Positions 50,135 to 58,268 are shown, counted from the stretch's first letter. The stretch is DNA of 64,000 bases from Martinezella lusitana (GCF_014207095.1 NZ_JACHBG010000001.1:310001-374000); one strand, 5' to 3'. Program-made: numbers and translations. The notes: generated by a model from the letters alone, not told the origin.

Positions 50135-50737
50135 ATGGCTTTCGAATTGCCTGCACTTCCGTACGATTACGACGCCCTTTCGCCGTTCATGTCGCGTGAG
50201 ACGCTCGAATATCACCACGACAAGCACCACAAGGCCTATGTCGACAACGGCAACAAGCTCGCTGCCGAAGCCGGTCTTTCCGACCTGTCGCTCGAAGAAG
50301 TCGTGAAGAAGTCTTTCGGCACCAATGCAGGCCTCTTCAACAATGCTGCCCAGCACTACAACCACATCCATTTCTGGAAGTGGATGAAGAAGGGCGGCGG
50401 CGGCAACAAGCTGCCGGGCAAGCTCGAAGCTGCCTTCAATTCCGATCTCGGCGGCTATGACAAGTTCAAGGCTGATTTCGCCGCTGCCGGCGCCACGCAG
50501 TTCGGCTCGGGCTGGGCATGGGTTTCCGTCAAGAACGGCAAGCTCGAAATCTCCAAGACCCCGAACGGCGAAAACCCGCTGGTTCATGGTGCAGACCCGA
50601 TTCTCGGCGTCGACGTCTGGGAACACTCCTACTACATCGACTACCGCAACCTGCGTCCGAAGTATCTCGAAGCCTTCATCGACAGCCTGATCAACTGGGA
50701 CTACGTCCTGGAGCGCTACGAAGCCGCCACGAAGTAA
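50135..50737 (+). CDS. sodB: Superoxide dismutase, Fe-type
   Basis: Converts superoxide to oxygen and hydrogen peroxide. The 200 residues have the standard Fe/Mn SOD layout. Metal ligands are His27 (LEYHHDKHH), His77 (QHYNHIHFW), and the Asp and His in GVDVWEHSYYIDY. NNAAQHYNH places Gln73 in the second shell from the N-terminal side, the Fe-type arrangement; Mn enzymes have Gly there and Gln later. Members from rhizobia can be cambialistic. No signal peptide. GAGGAG precedes the ATG 50135 (another ATG at 50129 is possible). A rho-independent terminator follows. Confidence 0.94.
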   Translation: MAFELPALPYDYDALSPFMSRETLEYHHDKHHKAYVDNGNKLAAEAGLSDLSLEEVVKKSFGTNAGLFNNAAQHYNHIHFWKWMKKGGGGNKLPGKLEAAFNSDLGGYDKFKADFAAAGATQFGSGWAWVSVKNGKLEISKTPNGENPLVHGADPILGVDVWEHSYYIDYRNLRPKYLEAFIDSLINWDYVLERYEAATK

Positions 50738-50762
50738 GGTCTGCCGCTAAGGCTGGCTTTCG

Positions 50763-50793
50763 CACCCGGCGTCTTGATGGCGTCGGGTGTTTT
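50763..50793 (+). terminator. Rho-independent terminator of sodB
   Basis: CACCCGGCG (50763-50771) pairs with CGTCGGGTG (50781-50789) with one G-U, across a 9-nt loop, and is followed by TTTT. It lies 26 bp after the sodB stop. Confidence 0.8.
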
Positions 50794-50864
50794 CGTATCG
50801 TCAGCCCATATTGACGTATTCGTGGGCCGCTTGGCGTTCCAAGGATGCCGCCCAAGGAGGCTGA

Positions 50865-51707
50865 ATGCCATCAGCACCGCTCTTCCGCTTCGGTGTCGTC
50901 GCCGATCCGCAATATGCCGATCTCGAGCCCAATCTGACCCTCAATCGCTATCCCGCGAACAGCCTTGCCAAACTTCGTTCGGCGATAGAGGAATTCAACC
51001 GGCACGATATCGCCTTCGTCGTGACGCTTGGCGACATCATCGATCGCGAATGGAAGAGTTTTGATGCGATCTTGCCGGTCTATGAGACGCTGCGTCATCG
51101 GAAGCACTTCCTGCTCGGCAACCATGATTTCGCGATAGCGCCCGAGCATCTCGACAATGTGCCCGCACGTGCCGGCATGCCCTCCGCCTATTACGATTTC
51201 GGCCATTCCGGCTATCGCTTCATTGCGCTCGACGGCAACGAGATCAGCGTCTTCGCTCCGCCGGAAGGAGATCCGCGTCGACAGCAGGCAAAGGAGCTGA
51301 TGAAGGTGCTGGACGATGCGGGAGCGCTCAACGGCCAGCGCTGGAACGGCGCCATCGGCGAGCGGCAATTCGACTGGTTTGCCGAGAAACTGCAGGAAGC
51401 GAAGGCGGCAGGCGAGAAGGTCGTCGTCATGAACCATTATCCGGTCTTCCCGGACAATGGCCACAACGCCTTGAACAGCGAGCGGATGCTCTCGCTTCTG
51501 GCCGGGCATGACCATATCGTCGCCTATCTCAACGGCCACAATCATGCCGGCAATTTCGGAGTGTCGGGCGCCACTTACTTCGTCAATTTCAAAGGCATGG
51601 TCGATACCGAAGACACCAATGCCTACGCAATCGTCTCGGTCTACGAGGATCGGCTGGAGATCACCGGTTTCGGGCGCGAAGTCGATCGAACTTTGACGCT
51701 GCGCTGA
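50865..51707 (+). CDS. Metallophosphoesterase, ADP-ribose/CDP-alcohol diphosphatase-like
   Basis: A 280-residue cytoplasmic protein with all calcineurin-like motifs intact: FGVVADPQYAD (D-x-Q), TLGDIIDREW (GDxxDR), LLGNHDFAI (GNHD), VVMNHYPVFP (His) and LNGHNHAGNFG (GHxH). The first motif, DPQYAD, and the overall text match the Mn-dependent ADP-ribose/CDP-alcohol diphosphatase (ADPRibase-Mn) group, which hydrolyses ADP-ribose, CDP-choline and related dinucleotides. AAGGAGG precedes the ATG. It stands alone, after the sodB terminator. Substrate is inferred. Confidence 0.86.
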   Translation: MPSAPLFRFGVVADPQYADLEPNLTLNRYPANSLAKLRSAIEEFNRHDIAFVVTLGDIIDREWKSFDAILPVYETLRHRKHFLLGNHDFAIAPEHLDNVPARAGMPSAYYDFGHSGYRFIALDGNEISVFAPPEGDPRRQQAKELMKVLDDAGALNGQRWNGAIGERQFDWFAEKLQEAKAAGEKVVVMNHYPVFPDNGHNALNSERMLSLLAGHDHIVAYLNGHNHAGNFGVSGATYFVNFKGMVDTEDTNAYAIVSVYEDRLEITGFGREVDRTLTLR

Positions 51708-51825
51708 GCTCTTGCTGGGCAGCCTCCGCCTTTCGATCGCGTCCCTTCTGTGGCTTGTCGGACATGCGAGGAGAGGCTGTTTGGCTTGACAGGATCCGGT
51801 CCCGTGATCGTTGTCCAGCAACATC

Positions 51826-52527
51826 TCAAGCGTTTGCAGTGGAGGCGTTCGTCTGCCAGCCGTTCACCCAGATCTGCCTGAGGCCGTCACCTTCGCCCTT
51901 GAACCAGAGCCCGGTCGGCTGGCAGTCCTCGATCCTGTCGCTGCGGAAATTGCGAATGGCTTGGCGCAGCTCGCACCAGGCGACGATATTCGCCGCCTCG
52001 GCATAGTAGATCAGCGCGATTGGCCGGATGATGCGCTCCGTGGCGCGGCCGAGTTCATCGCGATAGGCAAGCTCGAGCTTTTCCTCGTCGCGAATGGCAC
52101 GGCGGACGAGTGCCAGGTCGATTGCGGATGCTGAGGGCGCCGCGAATCCCCAGGCATGCAGCGCATTGGCATCGAGGGTCTGGCGCAGTGGCGGCGGCAC
52201 GGCGCCGGCGATCTTGGCGGTCACGCGCTTGGCAGCCTGTTTCAGCTCGGCGTCGCCGGTGCGCTCCAGGAGCGCCAGCGACAGCACGATCGCTTCCATC
52301 TCCTCGATCGAGAACATCAGCGGTGGCAGGTCGAAACCCGGCCGCAGGATATAGCCGATGCCGCGCTCGCCCTCGATCGGCACCCGCATCGCCTGGAGTG
52401 CGGCGATATCGCGATAGACCGAGCGTACCGTCACCTCCAGCTGGCCGGCAATATCGGCCCCCGTTACAGGCCTTTTGGCCAGCCGCAGGATCTGGATGAT
52501 CTCGAAAAGGCGTGATGCCTTGCGCAT
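51826..52527 (-). CDS. YafY-type transcriptional regulator (HTH plus WYL domain)
   Basis: A 233-residue regulator. RLFEIIQILRLAKRPVTGADIAGQLEVTVRSVYRDIAAL is the DeoR-like winged helix; PIEGERGIGYILRPGFDLPPLMFSIEEMEAIVLSLA is the linking region of the YafY group; the C-terminal WYL domain spans about residues 130-225, where the family motif is LIYYAEAANIVAWCELRQAIRNFRSDRI. It is divergent from the LysE-type exporter, and an inverted repeat lies 24 bp from its start codon, so it probably represses itself and the exporter. Confidence 0.9.
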   Translation of the reverse strand: MRKASRLFEIIQILRLAKRPVTGADIAGQLEVTVRSVYRDIAALQAMRVPIEGERGIGYILRPGFDLPPLMFSIEEMEAIVLSLALLERTGDAELKQAAKRVTAKIAGAVPPPLRQTLDANALHAWGFAAPSASAIDLALVRRAIRDEEKLELAYRDELGRATERIIRPIALIYYAEAANIVAWCELRQAIRNFRSDRIEDCQPTGLWFKGEGDGLRQIWVNGWQTNASTANA

Positions 52528-52550
52528 TTCTCGCCCCGAAAGTGAAGGCT

Positions 52551-52570
52551 ACTGACAACACCCTGTCAGT
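52551..52570. promoter_or_regulatory. Inverted repeat between the WYL regulator and LysE-type exporter
   Basis: ACTGACA (52551-52557) and TGTCAGT (52564-52570) form perfect 7-bp arms with a 6-bp spacer. The position, 24 bp upstream of the regulator and 86 bp upstream of the exporter gene, suits control of both. Confidence 0.6.
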
Positions 52571-52655
52571 TGGTTTTACATATAAGATCGTCTATCGACT
52601 TGAAAATCAATCATTTCCTCTCCGCTCTTCATGGAGAGGGCGATAGGCAACTGAC

Positions 52656-53291
52656 ATGGGTTATGCAGAGAATCTTTGGCTTTTCTTTCTTCTTCTTTTG
52701 GGGATCATCATCGTGCCGGGCATGGACATGCTGTTCGTGCTCGCCAATTCGCTGACCGGCGGCAGCAATCGCGGCCTTGCCGCGACGGGCGGCATCATGC
52801 TCGGCGGGGCGGTGCACTCGCTGAACGGCGCGGTCGGCATCGGCCTGCTGATGCATTTCGTGCCCGTTCTCTTCAATCCGCTGCTCGTCATTGGCGGCGC
52901 CTATATGGCCTTCATCGGCTATACGCTGATGCGCAGTTCCATCACCGTCGGCGGAGAAGGGCCCGCCGGCAGCCGTTCTGCCTGGAAAGCCTTCCGGCAG
53001 GGAGCGGTCACTTGCCTGATCAATCCCAAGGCCTATCTGTTCATCTTCGCCGTCTATCCGCAGTTCCTGAAGCCGGATTACGGTCCGATGTGGATACAGG
53101 CCGTCATCATGGGAGCCATGACCATCGCAACCCAATTTGCCGTTTATGGCGCTCTTGCAGTTACTGCCGGGCGCAGCCGCGAGCTGCTGGTCGCCAACCC
53201 CAGGGTAACTGCCTTTGCCGGCCGCGCGGCCGGTCTGCTGCTGGTTGCGGTTTCGGCATTTACGGTCTGGGAGGGCCTGAAATTGGCGTGA
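52656..53291 (+). CDS. LysE-family amino-acid exporter
   Basis: A 211-residue inner-membrane protein with about six helices. FFLLLLGIIIVPGMDMLFVLANSLTGGSNRGLAATGGIMLGG is the RhtB/LysE opening with the characteristic P-G-(P/M) turn; QGAVTCLINPKAYLFIFAVYPQF is the second family motif. It should export an amino acid or derivative; the exact one is unknown. The start at 52656 has GGAGAGGG about 15-22 bases upstream, which is rather far. It is divergent from the WYL-domain regulator, its likely repressor. Confidence 0.9.
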   Translation: MGYAENLWLFFLLLLGIIIVPGMDMLFVLANSLTGGSNRGLAATGGIMLGGAVHSLNGAVGIGLLMHFVPVLFNPLLVIGGAYMAFIGYTLMRSSITVGGEGPAGSRSAWKAFRQGAVTCLINPKAYLFIFAVYPQFLKPDYGPMWIQAVIMGAMTIATQFAVYGALAVTAGRSRELLVANPRVTAFAGRAAGLLLVAVSAFTVWEGLKLA

Positions 53292-53459
53292 GGATTGATT
53301 TGGCGAATGCATGTGTCGATAGCATGACACTGATTTCACTTAGCTCTCACCACTTTGTGACTTCATTGCCGGAGTGGAAACCGGCAAACATGTCGCCCGT
53401 ACTCATGCGTCGGGTCGCCTTCGTGGCCTCGATCATTCGGAAATAGGTAGGAGAACGAA

Positions 53460-53903
53460 ATGAAATGGAAAGCGATTGTGGCGGCAGCGGCCTTGGCCAG
53501 CATCGCCCTGGGTTCGGTCGTCGCAGCCGACGGCACGCATGATTCCCGTATCGGGATGATGAAGAAGATCGGCGGCGCTGCGGGAGCTCTCGGCGCGATT
53601 GCCAAGGGCGACAAGCCCTATGACGCCGATATCGTCAAGGCATCGCTGGCGACGATTGCCGAAACGGCGAAGGCTTTCCCGGAGCAGTTCAACCCGCAGA
53701 GCGACAAGGGCGATGCCGAAGTCAATCCGAAGATCTGGGAGAACCTCGACGACTTCAAGGCCAAGGCCACCAAGCTCTCCGCCGATGCCGAGACGGCGCT
53801 CGCCCAGCTTCCGGCCGACAAGACAGACGTCGGCTCGACGCTGAAGGCCCTTGGCGGTGCATGCGGCGCCTGTCATCAGGCCTACCGCGTCAAGAAGGAC
53901 TAA
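53460..53903 (+). CDS. Class II cytochrome c (cytochrome c-prime type)
   Basis: A 147-residue periplasmic haem protein. The signal peptide (MKWKAIVAAAALASIALGSVVAA) is followed by a four-helix bundle (DSRIGMMKKIGGAAGALGAIAKGDKP opens the first helix with the Met that is usually the sixth ligand or the free distal residue). A single haem site, CGACHQAYR, is at the extreme C-terminus, as in cytochromes c-prime and c556. AGGAGAACG precedes the ATG. It lies 102 bp upstream of a di-haem cytochrome c, probably in the same operon; electron transfer to that protein or NO binding are possible. Confidence 0.9.
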   Translation: MKWKAIVAAAALASIALGSVVAADGTHDSRIGMMKKIGGAAGALGAIAKGDKPYDADIVKASLATIAETAKAFPEQFNPQSDKGDAEVNPKIWENLDDFKAKATKLSADAETALAQLPADKTDVGSTLKALGGACGACHQAYRVKKD

Positions 53904-54005
53904 GCGGTAGGTCGCGGCTTCGTCTCAGGGTTGGTTTCGGCCCCGCGTCCGGTTTGTGACCGGCGCGGGGCGCATCGGCTTTGAAGCCGGAAGGGGGTAG
54001 TTGTG

Positions 54006-54917
54006 ATGGCGCGGTTTATCCGGTGGCTGCTTTGTCTCCTCGGCGTGGTCGTCCTTGGCGGCGGTGCCTTTTATGTCGTGACGGCGCCTTCGCCCTTGCC
54101 GGCAAGCCATTGGACCAATCTTGGCGATCCCGATCTCAAGAATGGCGAGAGGGTCTTCTGGGCAGGCGGCTGTACGAGCTGTCATGCTGCGTCCGGCGCT
54201 CAGGGCGATGCCAAGCTCGTGCTTTCGGGCGGTCTGGCGCTCACCAGCCCCTTCGGCACCTTCCATGTGCCGAACATCTCGCCGGACGAAAAGGCCGGGC
54301 TAGGCAGCTGGACACTTGCCGATTTCGGCAATGCCATGAAACAGGGCGTCGGCAAGCAAGGCGAGCATCTCTATCCGTCCTTCCCCTACGGCTCGTATAC
54401 CCGCATGAGCGACAAGGACATCAACGATCTCTGGGGCTTCCTGAAGACGCTGCCGAAGAGCAACAATGTCGCTCCGCCGCACGAACTGCCCTTCCCCTTC
54501 AATATCAGGCTGGCGGTGGGCAGCTGGAAGTTCCTCTATCTCAATGATCAGCCGCGCGCCATCCTTGCCAGCGCGAATGAGAAGGTCAAACGCGGGCAAT
54601 ATCTGGTGGAAGGCCCCGGACATTGCGGCGAATGCCATACGCCGCGTGACAGTCTCGGCGGCTTCATAGGCGGCCAATGGCTGGCGGGTGCGCCCAACCC
54701 CGAGGGCAAGGGCCAAATCCCGGATATTACGCCCGGCTCCAAGGCGATCGGTGGCTGGAGTGCCGGAGATATCGCCAATTACCTCGAAACCGGCTTCACC
54801 CCGGACTACGATTCCGCCGGCGGCTCGATGGCCGAGGTCCAGCAGAACATCGCCCACCTGCCAGCGACGGACCGCGAAGCGATTGCTGCCTATCTGAAGG
54901 CGCTGCCCAAGAGATAG
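54006..54917 (+). CDS. Di-haem cytochrome c, membrane-anchored
   Basis: A 303-residue protein with one N-terminal helix (WLLCLLGVVVLGGGAFYVV) as anchor or signal. Two cytochrome c domains carry CTSCHAASG (about residue 55) and CGECHTPRDSLGG (about residue 202); axial Met candidates follow in each. The text resembles the cytochrome subunits of periplasmic alcohol and aldehyde dehydrogenases and thiosulfate-type electron carriers. A GTG at 54003 directly precedes the ATG at 54006; GGAAGGGGG lies upstream. It forms an apparent operon with the class II cytochrome c. Twelve bases separate its stop from the convergent methyltransferase gene. Confidence 0.87.
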   Translation: MARFIRWLLCLLGVVVLGGGAFYVVTAPSPLPASHWTNLGDPDLKNGERVFWAGGCTSCHAASGAQGDAKLVLSGGLALTSPFGTFHVPNISPDEKAGLGSWTLADFGNAMKQGVGKQGEHLYPSFPYGSYTRMSDKDINDLWGFLKTLPKSNNVAPPHELPFPFNIRLAVGSWKFLYLNDQPRAILASANEKVKRGQYLVEGPGHCGECHTPRDSLGGFIGGQWLAGAPNPEGKGQIPDITPGSKAIGGWSAGDIANYLETGFTPDYDSAGGSMAEVQQNIAHLPATDREAIAAYLKALPKR

Positions 54918-54929
54918 GTCGAACGGCGC

Positions 54930-55709
54930 TCAGGTCTCGTTTGAACGGCGGGCGAGATAGAGATGCGTTTCGTAATGCAGTTCGAATACATCGCTTTGGG
55001 CGGCGATTGCATCGGCCAGTTCGGCAAGCAAAGCCTCCTTCCGGCCTTCAGGCAGAAGCCGGTAGCTTGAGAGCGTACGAAGCAGGTCCGTATAGCTCTG
55101 TGCCGTGTGCGACCGGCTCCAGCGATAGCAATGCTCTGTTGGCGCTTCGAATTGATCGGATTGCCGTAGCTGCCCGGCAAACGGGCCGTCGGGCAGATAC
55201 CAGGACTCGACGGGCGGTCCTGAAAGTTGCGGGGCGTGACGGGCATAGATATCGGCAAATCTCTCCGCAAATTTCGGCTCGGGCGGCATTGGCACACTGC
55301 CAAAGACAGCAAGCGCACCTCTCGGCGCCAGCAGAGCCGCACTTTTGGCAAGGCGCAGTTCCGGCGCGACCCAATGGAAGGATTGCGCCGCCGCTATCAG
55401 CTTGAAGCCTCCTTGTTCCGCTGACCATGCTTCGAAAGTGGTTTGTGCGAACCGCACCTGAGGAAATTCCGTTAGTCTTTTGCGCGCAACTGCGAGCAGC
55501 TCCTCGCCGGGATCAATGGCGAGAATCGAAAGCCCCTGACGGGCAAAACCTTCCGTCGCCTGTCCCGTACCGCAGCCGATCTCCAGCATCCGGTCTGAAG
55601 GTTCCAGCCCCGCAAACTCGATGGTATCCGTGAAAAGAGCATCGGGATAAAGCGGGCGGGCACTATCGTAGAGCTTGGCGACGCCATCGAATGTGAACCG
55701 CTGTTCCAA
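54930..55709 (-). CDS. SAM-dependent methyltransferase with TTG start
   Basis: A 259-residue class I methyltransferase. RFTFDGVAKLYDSARPLYPDALF is the opening, MLEIGCGTGQATEGFARQG is SAM motif I, ILAIDPGEELLAVARKRL motif II, and IAAAQSFHWVAPELRLAKSAALLAPRG gives motifs III-IV. The substrate is not known. The start is TTG at 55709, chosen because GGAGGTG lies exactly six bases upstream; an ATG-initiated frame would need to begin at 56213, across the oppositely oriented C39-type gene. This case shows how rare-start genes are missed by ATG-only calls. Confidence 0.82.
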   Translation of the reverse strand: MEQRFTFDGVAKLYDSARPLYPDALFTDTIEFAGLEPSDRMLEIGCGTGQATEGFARQGLSILAIDPGEELLAVARKRLTEFPQVRFAQTTFEAWSAEQGGFKLIAAAQSFHWVAPELRLAKSAALLAPRGALAVFGSVPMPPEPKFAERFADIYARHAPQLSGPPVESWYLPDGPFAGQLRQSDQFEAPTEHCYRWSRSHTAQSYTDLLRTLSSYRLLPEGRKEALLAELADAIAAQSDVFELHYETHLYLARRSNET

Positions 55710-55808
55710 GATGCACCTCCAGTTGCGGATCGAAGCCGATAGCCTTTTTTCTAGCGCATTTTCCGTCGAGCTTGTAGCAACTGGATTCGGTACCGGGAGA
55801 GGGTGGTC

Positions 55809-56435
55809 GTGGACGCAAGGGTGACGCAGAAGGTTCCTTATTTCAGCCAATGGGAAACGCCCGACATGACTCTGGCTGTCGTCACCGAAGGTGCGCGGGC
55901 GGCCTTGCTGAAGGATCCACTCTGGGCGTCCTCCGGTGCGCGCGATATCGAGGAATATGCCCATTGGGCTGCCAACCTCTGCGGCATGGCCTGCCTGAAG
56001 ATGGTGCTTGCCGCCCGCACCGGTAAAGCGGCCCCGATCATGGATCTGGCCATGGGCTGCAGGGATTATGGCGGCTATGTCGAGGAGCCGGATGGCAGGA
56101 TCAGGGGGCTGATCTACGCGCCCTTTATACCCTTCGTTCGCGATCGCTTCGGTCTGATGGCAAGGGTCGTTACCGGGATCTCCATCACCGACATCGTCGA
56201 TATCCTCACCCAATCTGAATTTTTCATTGCGTCAGTCCATCACTCCATCCGCTGGCCCGAGACCGAGCCGCCGGCAAAGGGCGGCCATCTGGTGCTGGTG
56301 ACAGCCATCGACGGCAAAAAGATCCGCTTCCACAATCCGTCCGGTCACGTCGATGCGACGCGCGAGAATGCGGAGATGACGCTGGAGACATTCGAGAAGT
56401 TCTTTGCTGGCCGCGGGATCGCCATCGATCGCTGA
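55809..56435 (+). CDS. C39-like papain-fold peptidase family protein
   Basis: A 208-residue protein. VPYFSQWETPDM opens the fold, AHWAANLCGMACLKMVL carries the putative catalytic Cys (about residue 58), and PAKGGHLVLVTAIDG the His, with HNPSGHVDATRENAEMTLETFEKFF following it and supplying the Asn/Asp. These blocks match the peptidase C39-like group, which includes bacteriocin and other papain-like proteases. No signal peptide or ABC domain is seen, so it may act in the cytoplasm on an unknown substrate. GTG 55809 is chosen because GGGAGAGG lies upstream; GTG 55803 is also possible. Confidence 0.72.
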   Translation: MDARVTQKVPYFSQWETPDMTLAVVTEGARAALLKDPLWASSGARDIEEYAHWAANLCGMACLKMVLAARTGKAAPIMDLAMGCRDYGGYVEEPDGRIRGLIYAPFIPFVRDRFGLMARVVTGISITDIVDILTQSEFFIASVHHSIRWPETEPPAKGGHLVLVTAIDGKKIRFHNPSGHVDATRENAEMTLETFEKFFAGRGIAIDR

Positions 56436-56438
56436 AGC

Positions 56439-56504
56439 ACTTCCAGGAGGCGTGCGCAGCGGTTTTCCATCCGGAATGCGCAAAACCGTAAAGGTTCTGG
56501 AAGT
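56439..56504. repeat. Hairpin repeat related to the GCAATTCC family
   Basis: ACTTCCAG (56439-56446) pairs with CTGGAAGT (56497-56504). The core CGTGCGCAGCGGTTTTCC and CCGGAATGCGC matches the copies at 43658 and 57662. It lies directly after the C39-type gene's stop. Confidence 0.65.
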
Positions 56505-56538
56505 CAGGATCCAATGGCGATCCCGTTGAAGGCCGGCA

Positions 56539-57027
56539 TCAGGCCAGAGCCTGCAGATAGCGCATGCCGGTGACCGGACGAGGCTTGAAATCCATGTGTT
56601 CGTAGAAGCGATGGGCCTGGAAATTGCCTGTCGCGGCGCCGACCGAAAGGTAGCTGCAGCCGGCCTTGCGGGCGATGTCGCGGGCGCGGTCGACAAGATG
56701 CTGTCCGATGCCGTGGCCGCGATGGCCGTCACGTACAAAGAGATGATGCAGGTCCATGCCCCGCTGGCCTTCCTGTGCCTTGTAGAGCGGCACGAGAATG
56801 GCGTAGCCGATCAGCCCATCTTCGCCTTCGGCAACAAGCGCCGTGATCCACGGCAGCGGGCCGAAAAGATCGCGCTCGAGCTGCTCGGGCGTCGAGCCGG
56901 AAGGGTCGCCGTGATGGGCGGCCAGAAGCCGGATCATGTCGTTGAGCTCGGGCAGGTCTCGCGGCTGCGCGCTGCGAATGGTCAGAACGGGCGGGCGAAG
57001 AAGTGAGATGTCGCTATCGTCTAGCAT
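56539..57027 (-). CDS. GNAT-family N-acetyltransferase
   Basis: A 162-residue acetyl-CoA-dependent enzyme. ILTIRSAQPRDLPELNDMIRLLAAHHG opens the fold; MDLHHLFVRDGHRGHGIGQHLVDRARDIARKAGCSYLSVG holds the R-x-x-G-x-G/A acetyl-CoA loop and the catalytic-region strand; NFQAHRFYEHMDFKPRP is the typical C-terminal NxxAxxFY motif. AGGA lies before ATG 57027; the frame extends to 57108 without family support. The substrate is unknown, and this subgroup is similar to diamine and aminoglycoside N-acetyltransferases. Confidence 0.87.
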   Translation of the reverse strand: MLDDSDISLLRPPVLTIRSAQPRDLPELNDMIRLLAAHHGDPSGSTPEQLERDLFGPLPWITALVAEGEDGLIGYAILVPLYKAQEGQRGMDLHHLFVRDGHRGHGIGQHLVDRARDIARKAGCSYLSVGAATGNFQAHRFYEHMDFKPRPVTGMRYLQALA

Positions 57028-57080
57028 GGCATTTGCGTCCTTGTTTTTAAATGAGCCGTCAGGACGCTGCCGATACAACA

Positions 57081-57100
57081 AAGCCGCCTGACGGCGGCTT
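57081..57100. terminator. Perfect stem-loop between two minus-strand genes
   Basis: AAGCCGCC (57081-57088) pairs with GGCGGCTT (57093-57100) around a TGAC tetraloop. The 200-bp gap it lies in has no supported gene. On the minus strand the stem is followed by TGTTGTATCG, so a terminator for the upstream MerR gene is possible but T-poor. Confidence 0.5.
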
Positions 57101-57224
57101 GTTGACAAAATGATCTGTCTTGGCCGCCCCTTACAGGTACAGCCAAAAATACGAGCAGTTATGGAGCGCGTGCGTGATCATGGGCGCTTACATGATCCGC
57201 TTCAGCGCATTTGTCAATGGGGGC

Positions 57225-57638
57225 TCAATGCTCTGCTTCGCAAAGCCCGTGATCGGACAGCGCCCGGATCACATAGCAGTCCTCGATGCTGTGGCCGTCG
57301 CAATGCGAGACGATGCGCTCGAGCTCATGCTCCAGCCGCTTCAGCTGTGCGATCTTAATGCGGACGTCGTCCAGATGTTCGCGGGCAATGCGGTCGGCGC
57401 CGACGCAGGGGCGGTCCGGGTGCTGGCTGAGCGAGATCAGCTCCTTGATGGCATCGATCGTCAGACCGAGATCGCGCCCATGGCGGATGAAGGCCAGGCG
57501 CTCCAGATCGGCCTTGGAATAGCGCCGCTGATTGCCTTCGCTGCGATCAGGCTCCGAGATCAGGCCCATCTGTTCGTAATAGCGGATCGTCGGCACTTTC
57601 ACGCCGGTACGCTTGGATAGATCACCGATCGTCAGCAT
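57225..57638 (-). CDS. MerR-family regulator, metal-responsive type
   Basis: A 137-residue activator-type regulator. MLTIGDLSKRTGVKVPTIRYYEQMGLI is the MerR winged helix, followed by a long dimerisation helix. Cysteines fit a metal sensor: Cys78 (HPDRPCVGAD), Cys113 and Cys121 (CDGHSIEDC, the C-x7-C of CueR/ZntR-like binding loops), and Cys133. Having Cys rather than Ser at about 78 is typical of divalent-metal (Zn/Cd/Pb) sensors rather than Cu(I) sensors; this is inference. The target transporter is not adjacent: the divergent side carries a damaged FrmR-type gene. Confidence 0.85.
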   Translation of the reverse strand: MLTIGDLSKRTGVKVPTIRYYEQMGLISEPDRSEGNQRRYSKADLERLAFIRHGRDLGLTIDAIKELISLSQHPDRPCVGADRIAREHLDDVRIKIAQLKRLEHELERIVSHCDGHSIEDCYVIRALSDHGLCEAEH

Positions 57639-57661
57639 CTCTCGTCTCCGATACCTCCAGA

Positions 57662-57705
57662 GCAATTCCAGCAAAAGTGCGTAGCCGTTTTGCGCCCGGA
57701 ATTGC
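57662..57705. repeat. Hairpin repeat of the GCAATTCC family
   Basis: GCAATTCC (57662-57669) pairs with GGAATTGC (57698-57705), with inner GCAAAA (57671-57676) and TTTTGC (57688-57693). It lies in the 203-bp divergent region between the MerR gene and the FrmR-type remnant. Confidence 0.7.
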
Positions 57706-57841
57706 GTAACAAAATGAGAGAGAGCATTTCCATGGCCTCGTCTAAGGCGAAAATCTCTAGTCTCTAGAGCTATATATGCCGCTGATCGCTCGTCTTTGCA
57801 AGGGCAGGGAGCAATAGCCATCCATACAACTGGAGATCCGG

Positions 57842-58182
57842 ATGTCCCACATCACACGTCAGCAAGCCAGGCTGTTATTGCGCGTCCGCCGCCTCAAAGT
57901 CAGATGGATGCCGTGGAGCGTGCGTTCGAGGCCGAGCGTCCGTGCAGGGAGGTGCTGCATGCGGAAAGCGAACAGGCCCGCTGTCACGCGGTCGATGACC
58001 CCGGTTCTCGCCATTGCCGCGCTTCTGCTCGGCAGCCGATTCAGCTGGCCGTCCCGCTCGATTTCATTCTGCAAGGAGAGGATCTGCCGGGCGAAATCCG
58101 CGGCGCGATCGAGACGCGGCCGGCCAACATTCACGAACTCTCTCACGTCACCGTTGAAGTCACAGTCGACAAGGCGGCATAA
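57842..58182 (+). pseudogene. Decayed FrmR/RcnR-type metal- or aldehyde-sensing regulator remnant
   Basis: From the ATG at 57842, MSHITRQQARLLLRVRRLK is the FrmR/CsoR-superfamily start. A one-base deletion then shifts the frame; in the next frame QMDAVERAFEAERPCREVLH continues the same protein, with the conserved Cys in its usual place. A G restored in AAAGTCAG would give the normal L-K-G-Q-M-D-A. After VLH the homology stops and unrelated text follows to 58182 (ending in HVTVEVTVDKAA), with a possible signal peptide in another frame (MTPVLAIAALLLG). So the regulator is broken and its C-terminal part replaced. GGAG lies before the ATG. Confidence 0.6.
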
Positions 58183-58268
58183 AATCCGGTAGCAATCGGG
58201 CCGGCCGGAGGCTTGCCATATTCCTCGCATAGCCCACAATCCGGTCCGATTCTGCTGGAGGCTTTCGA

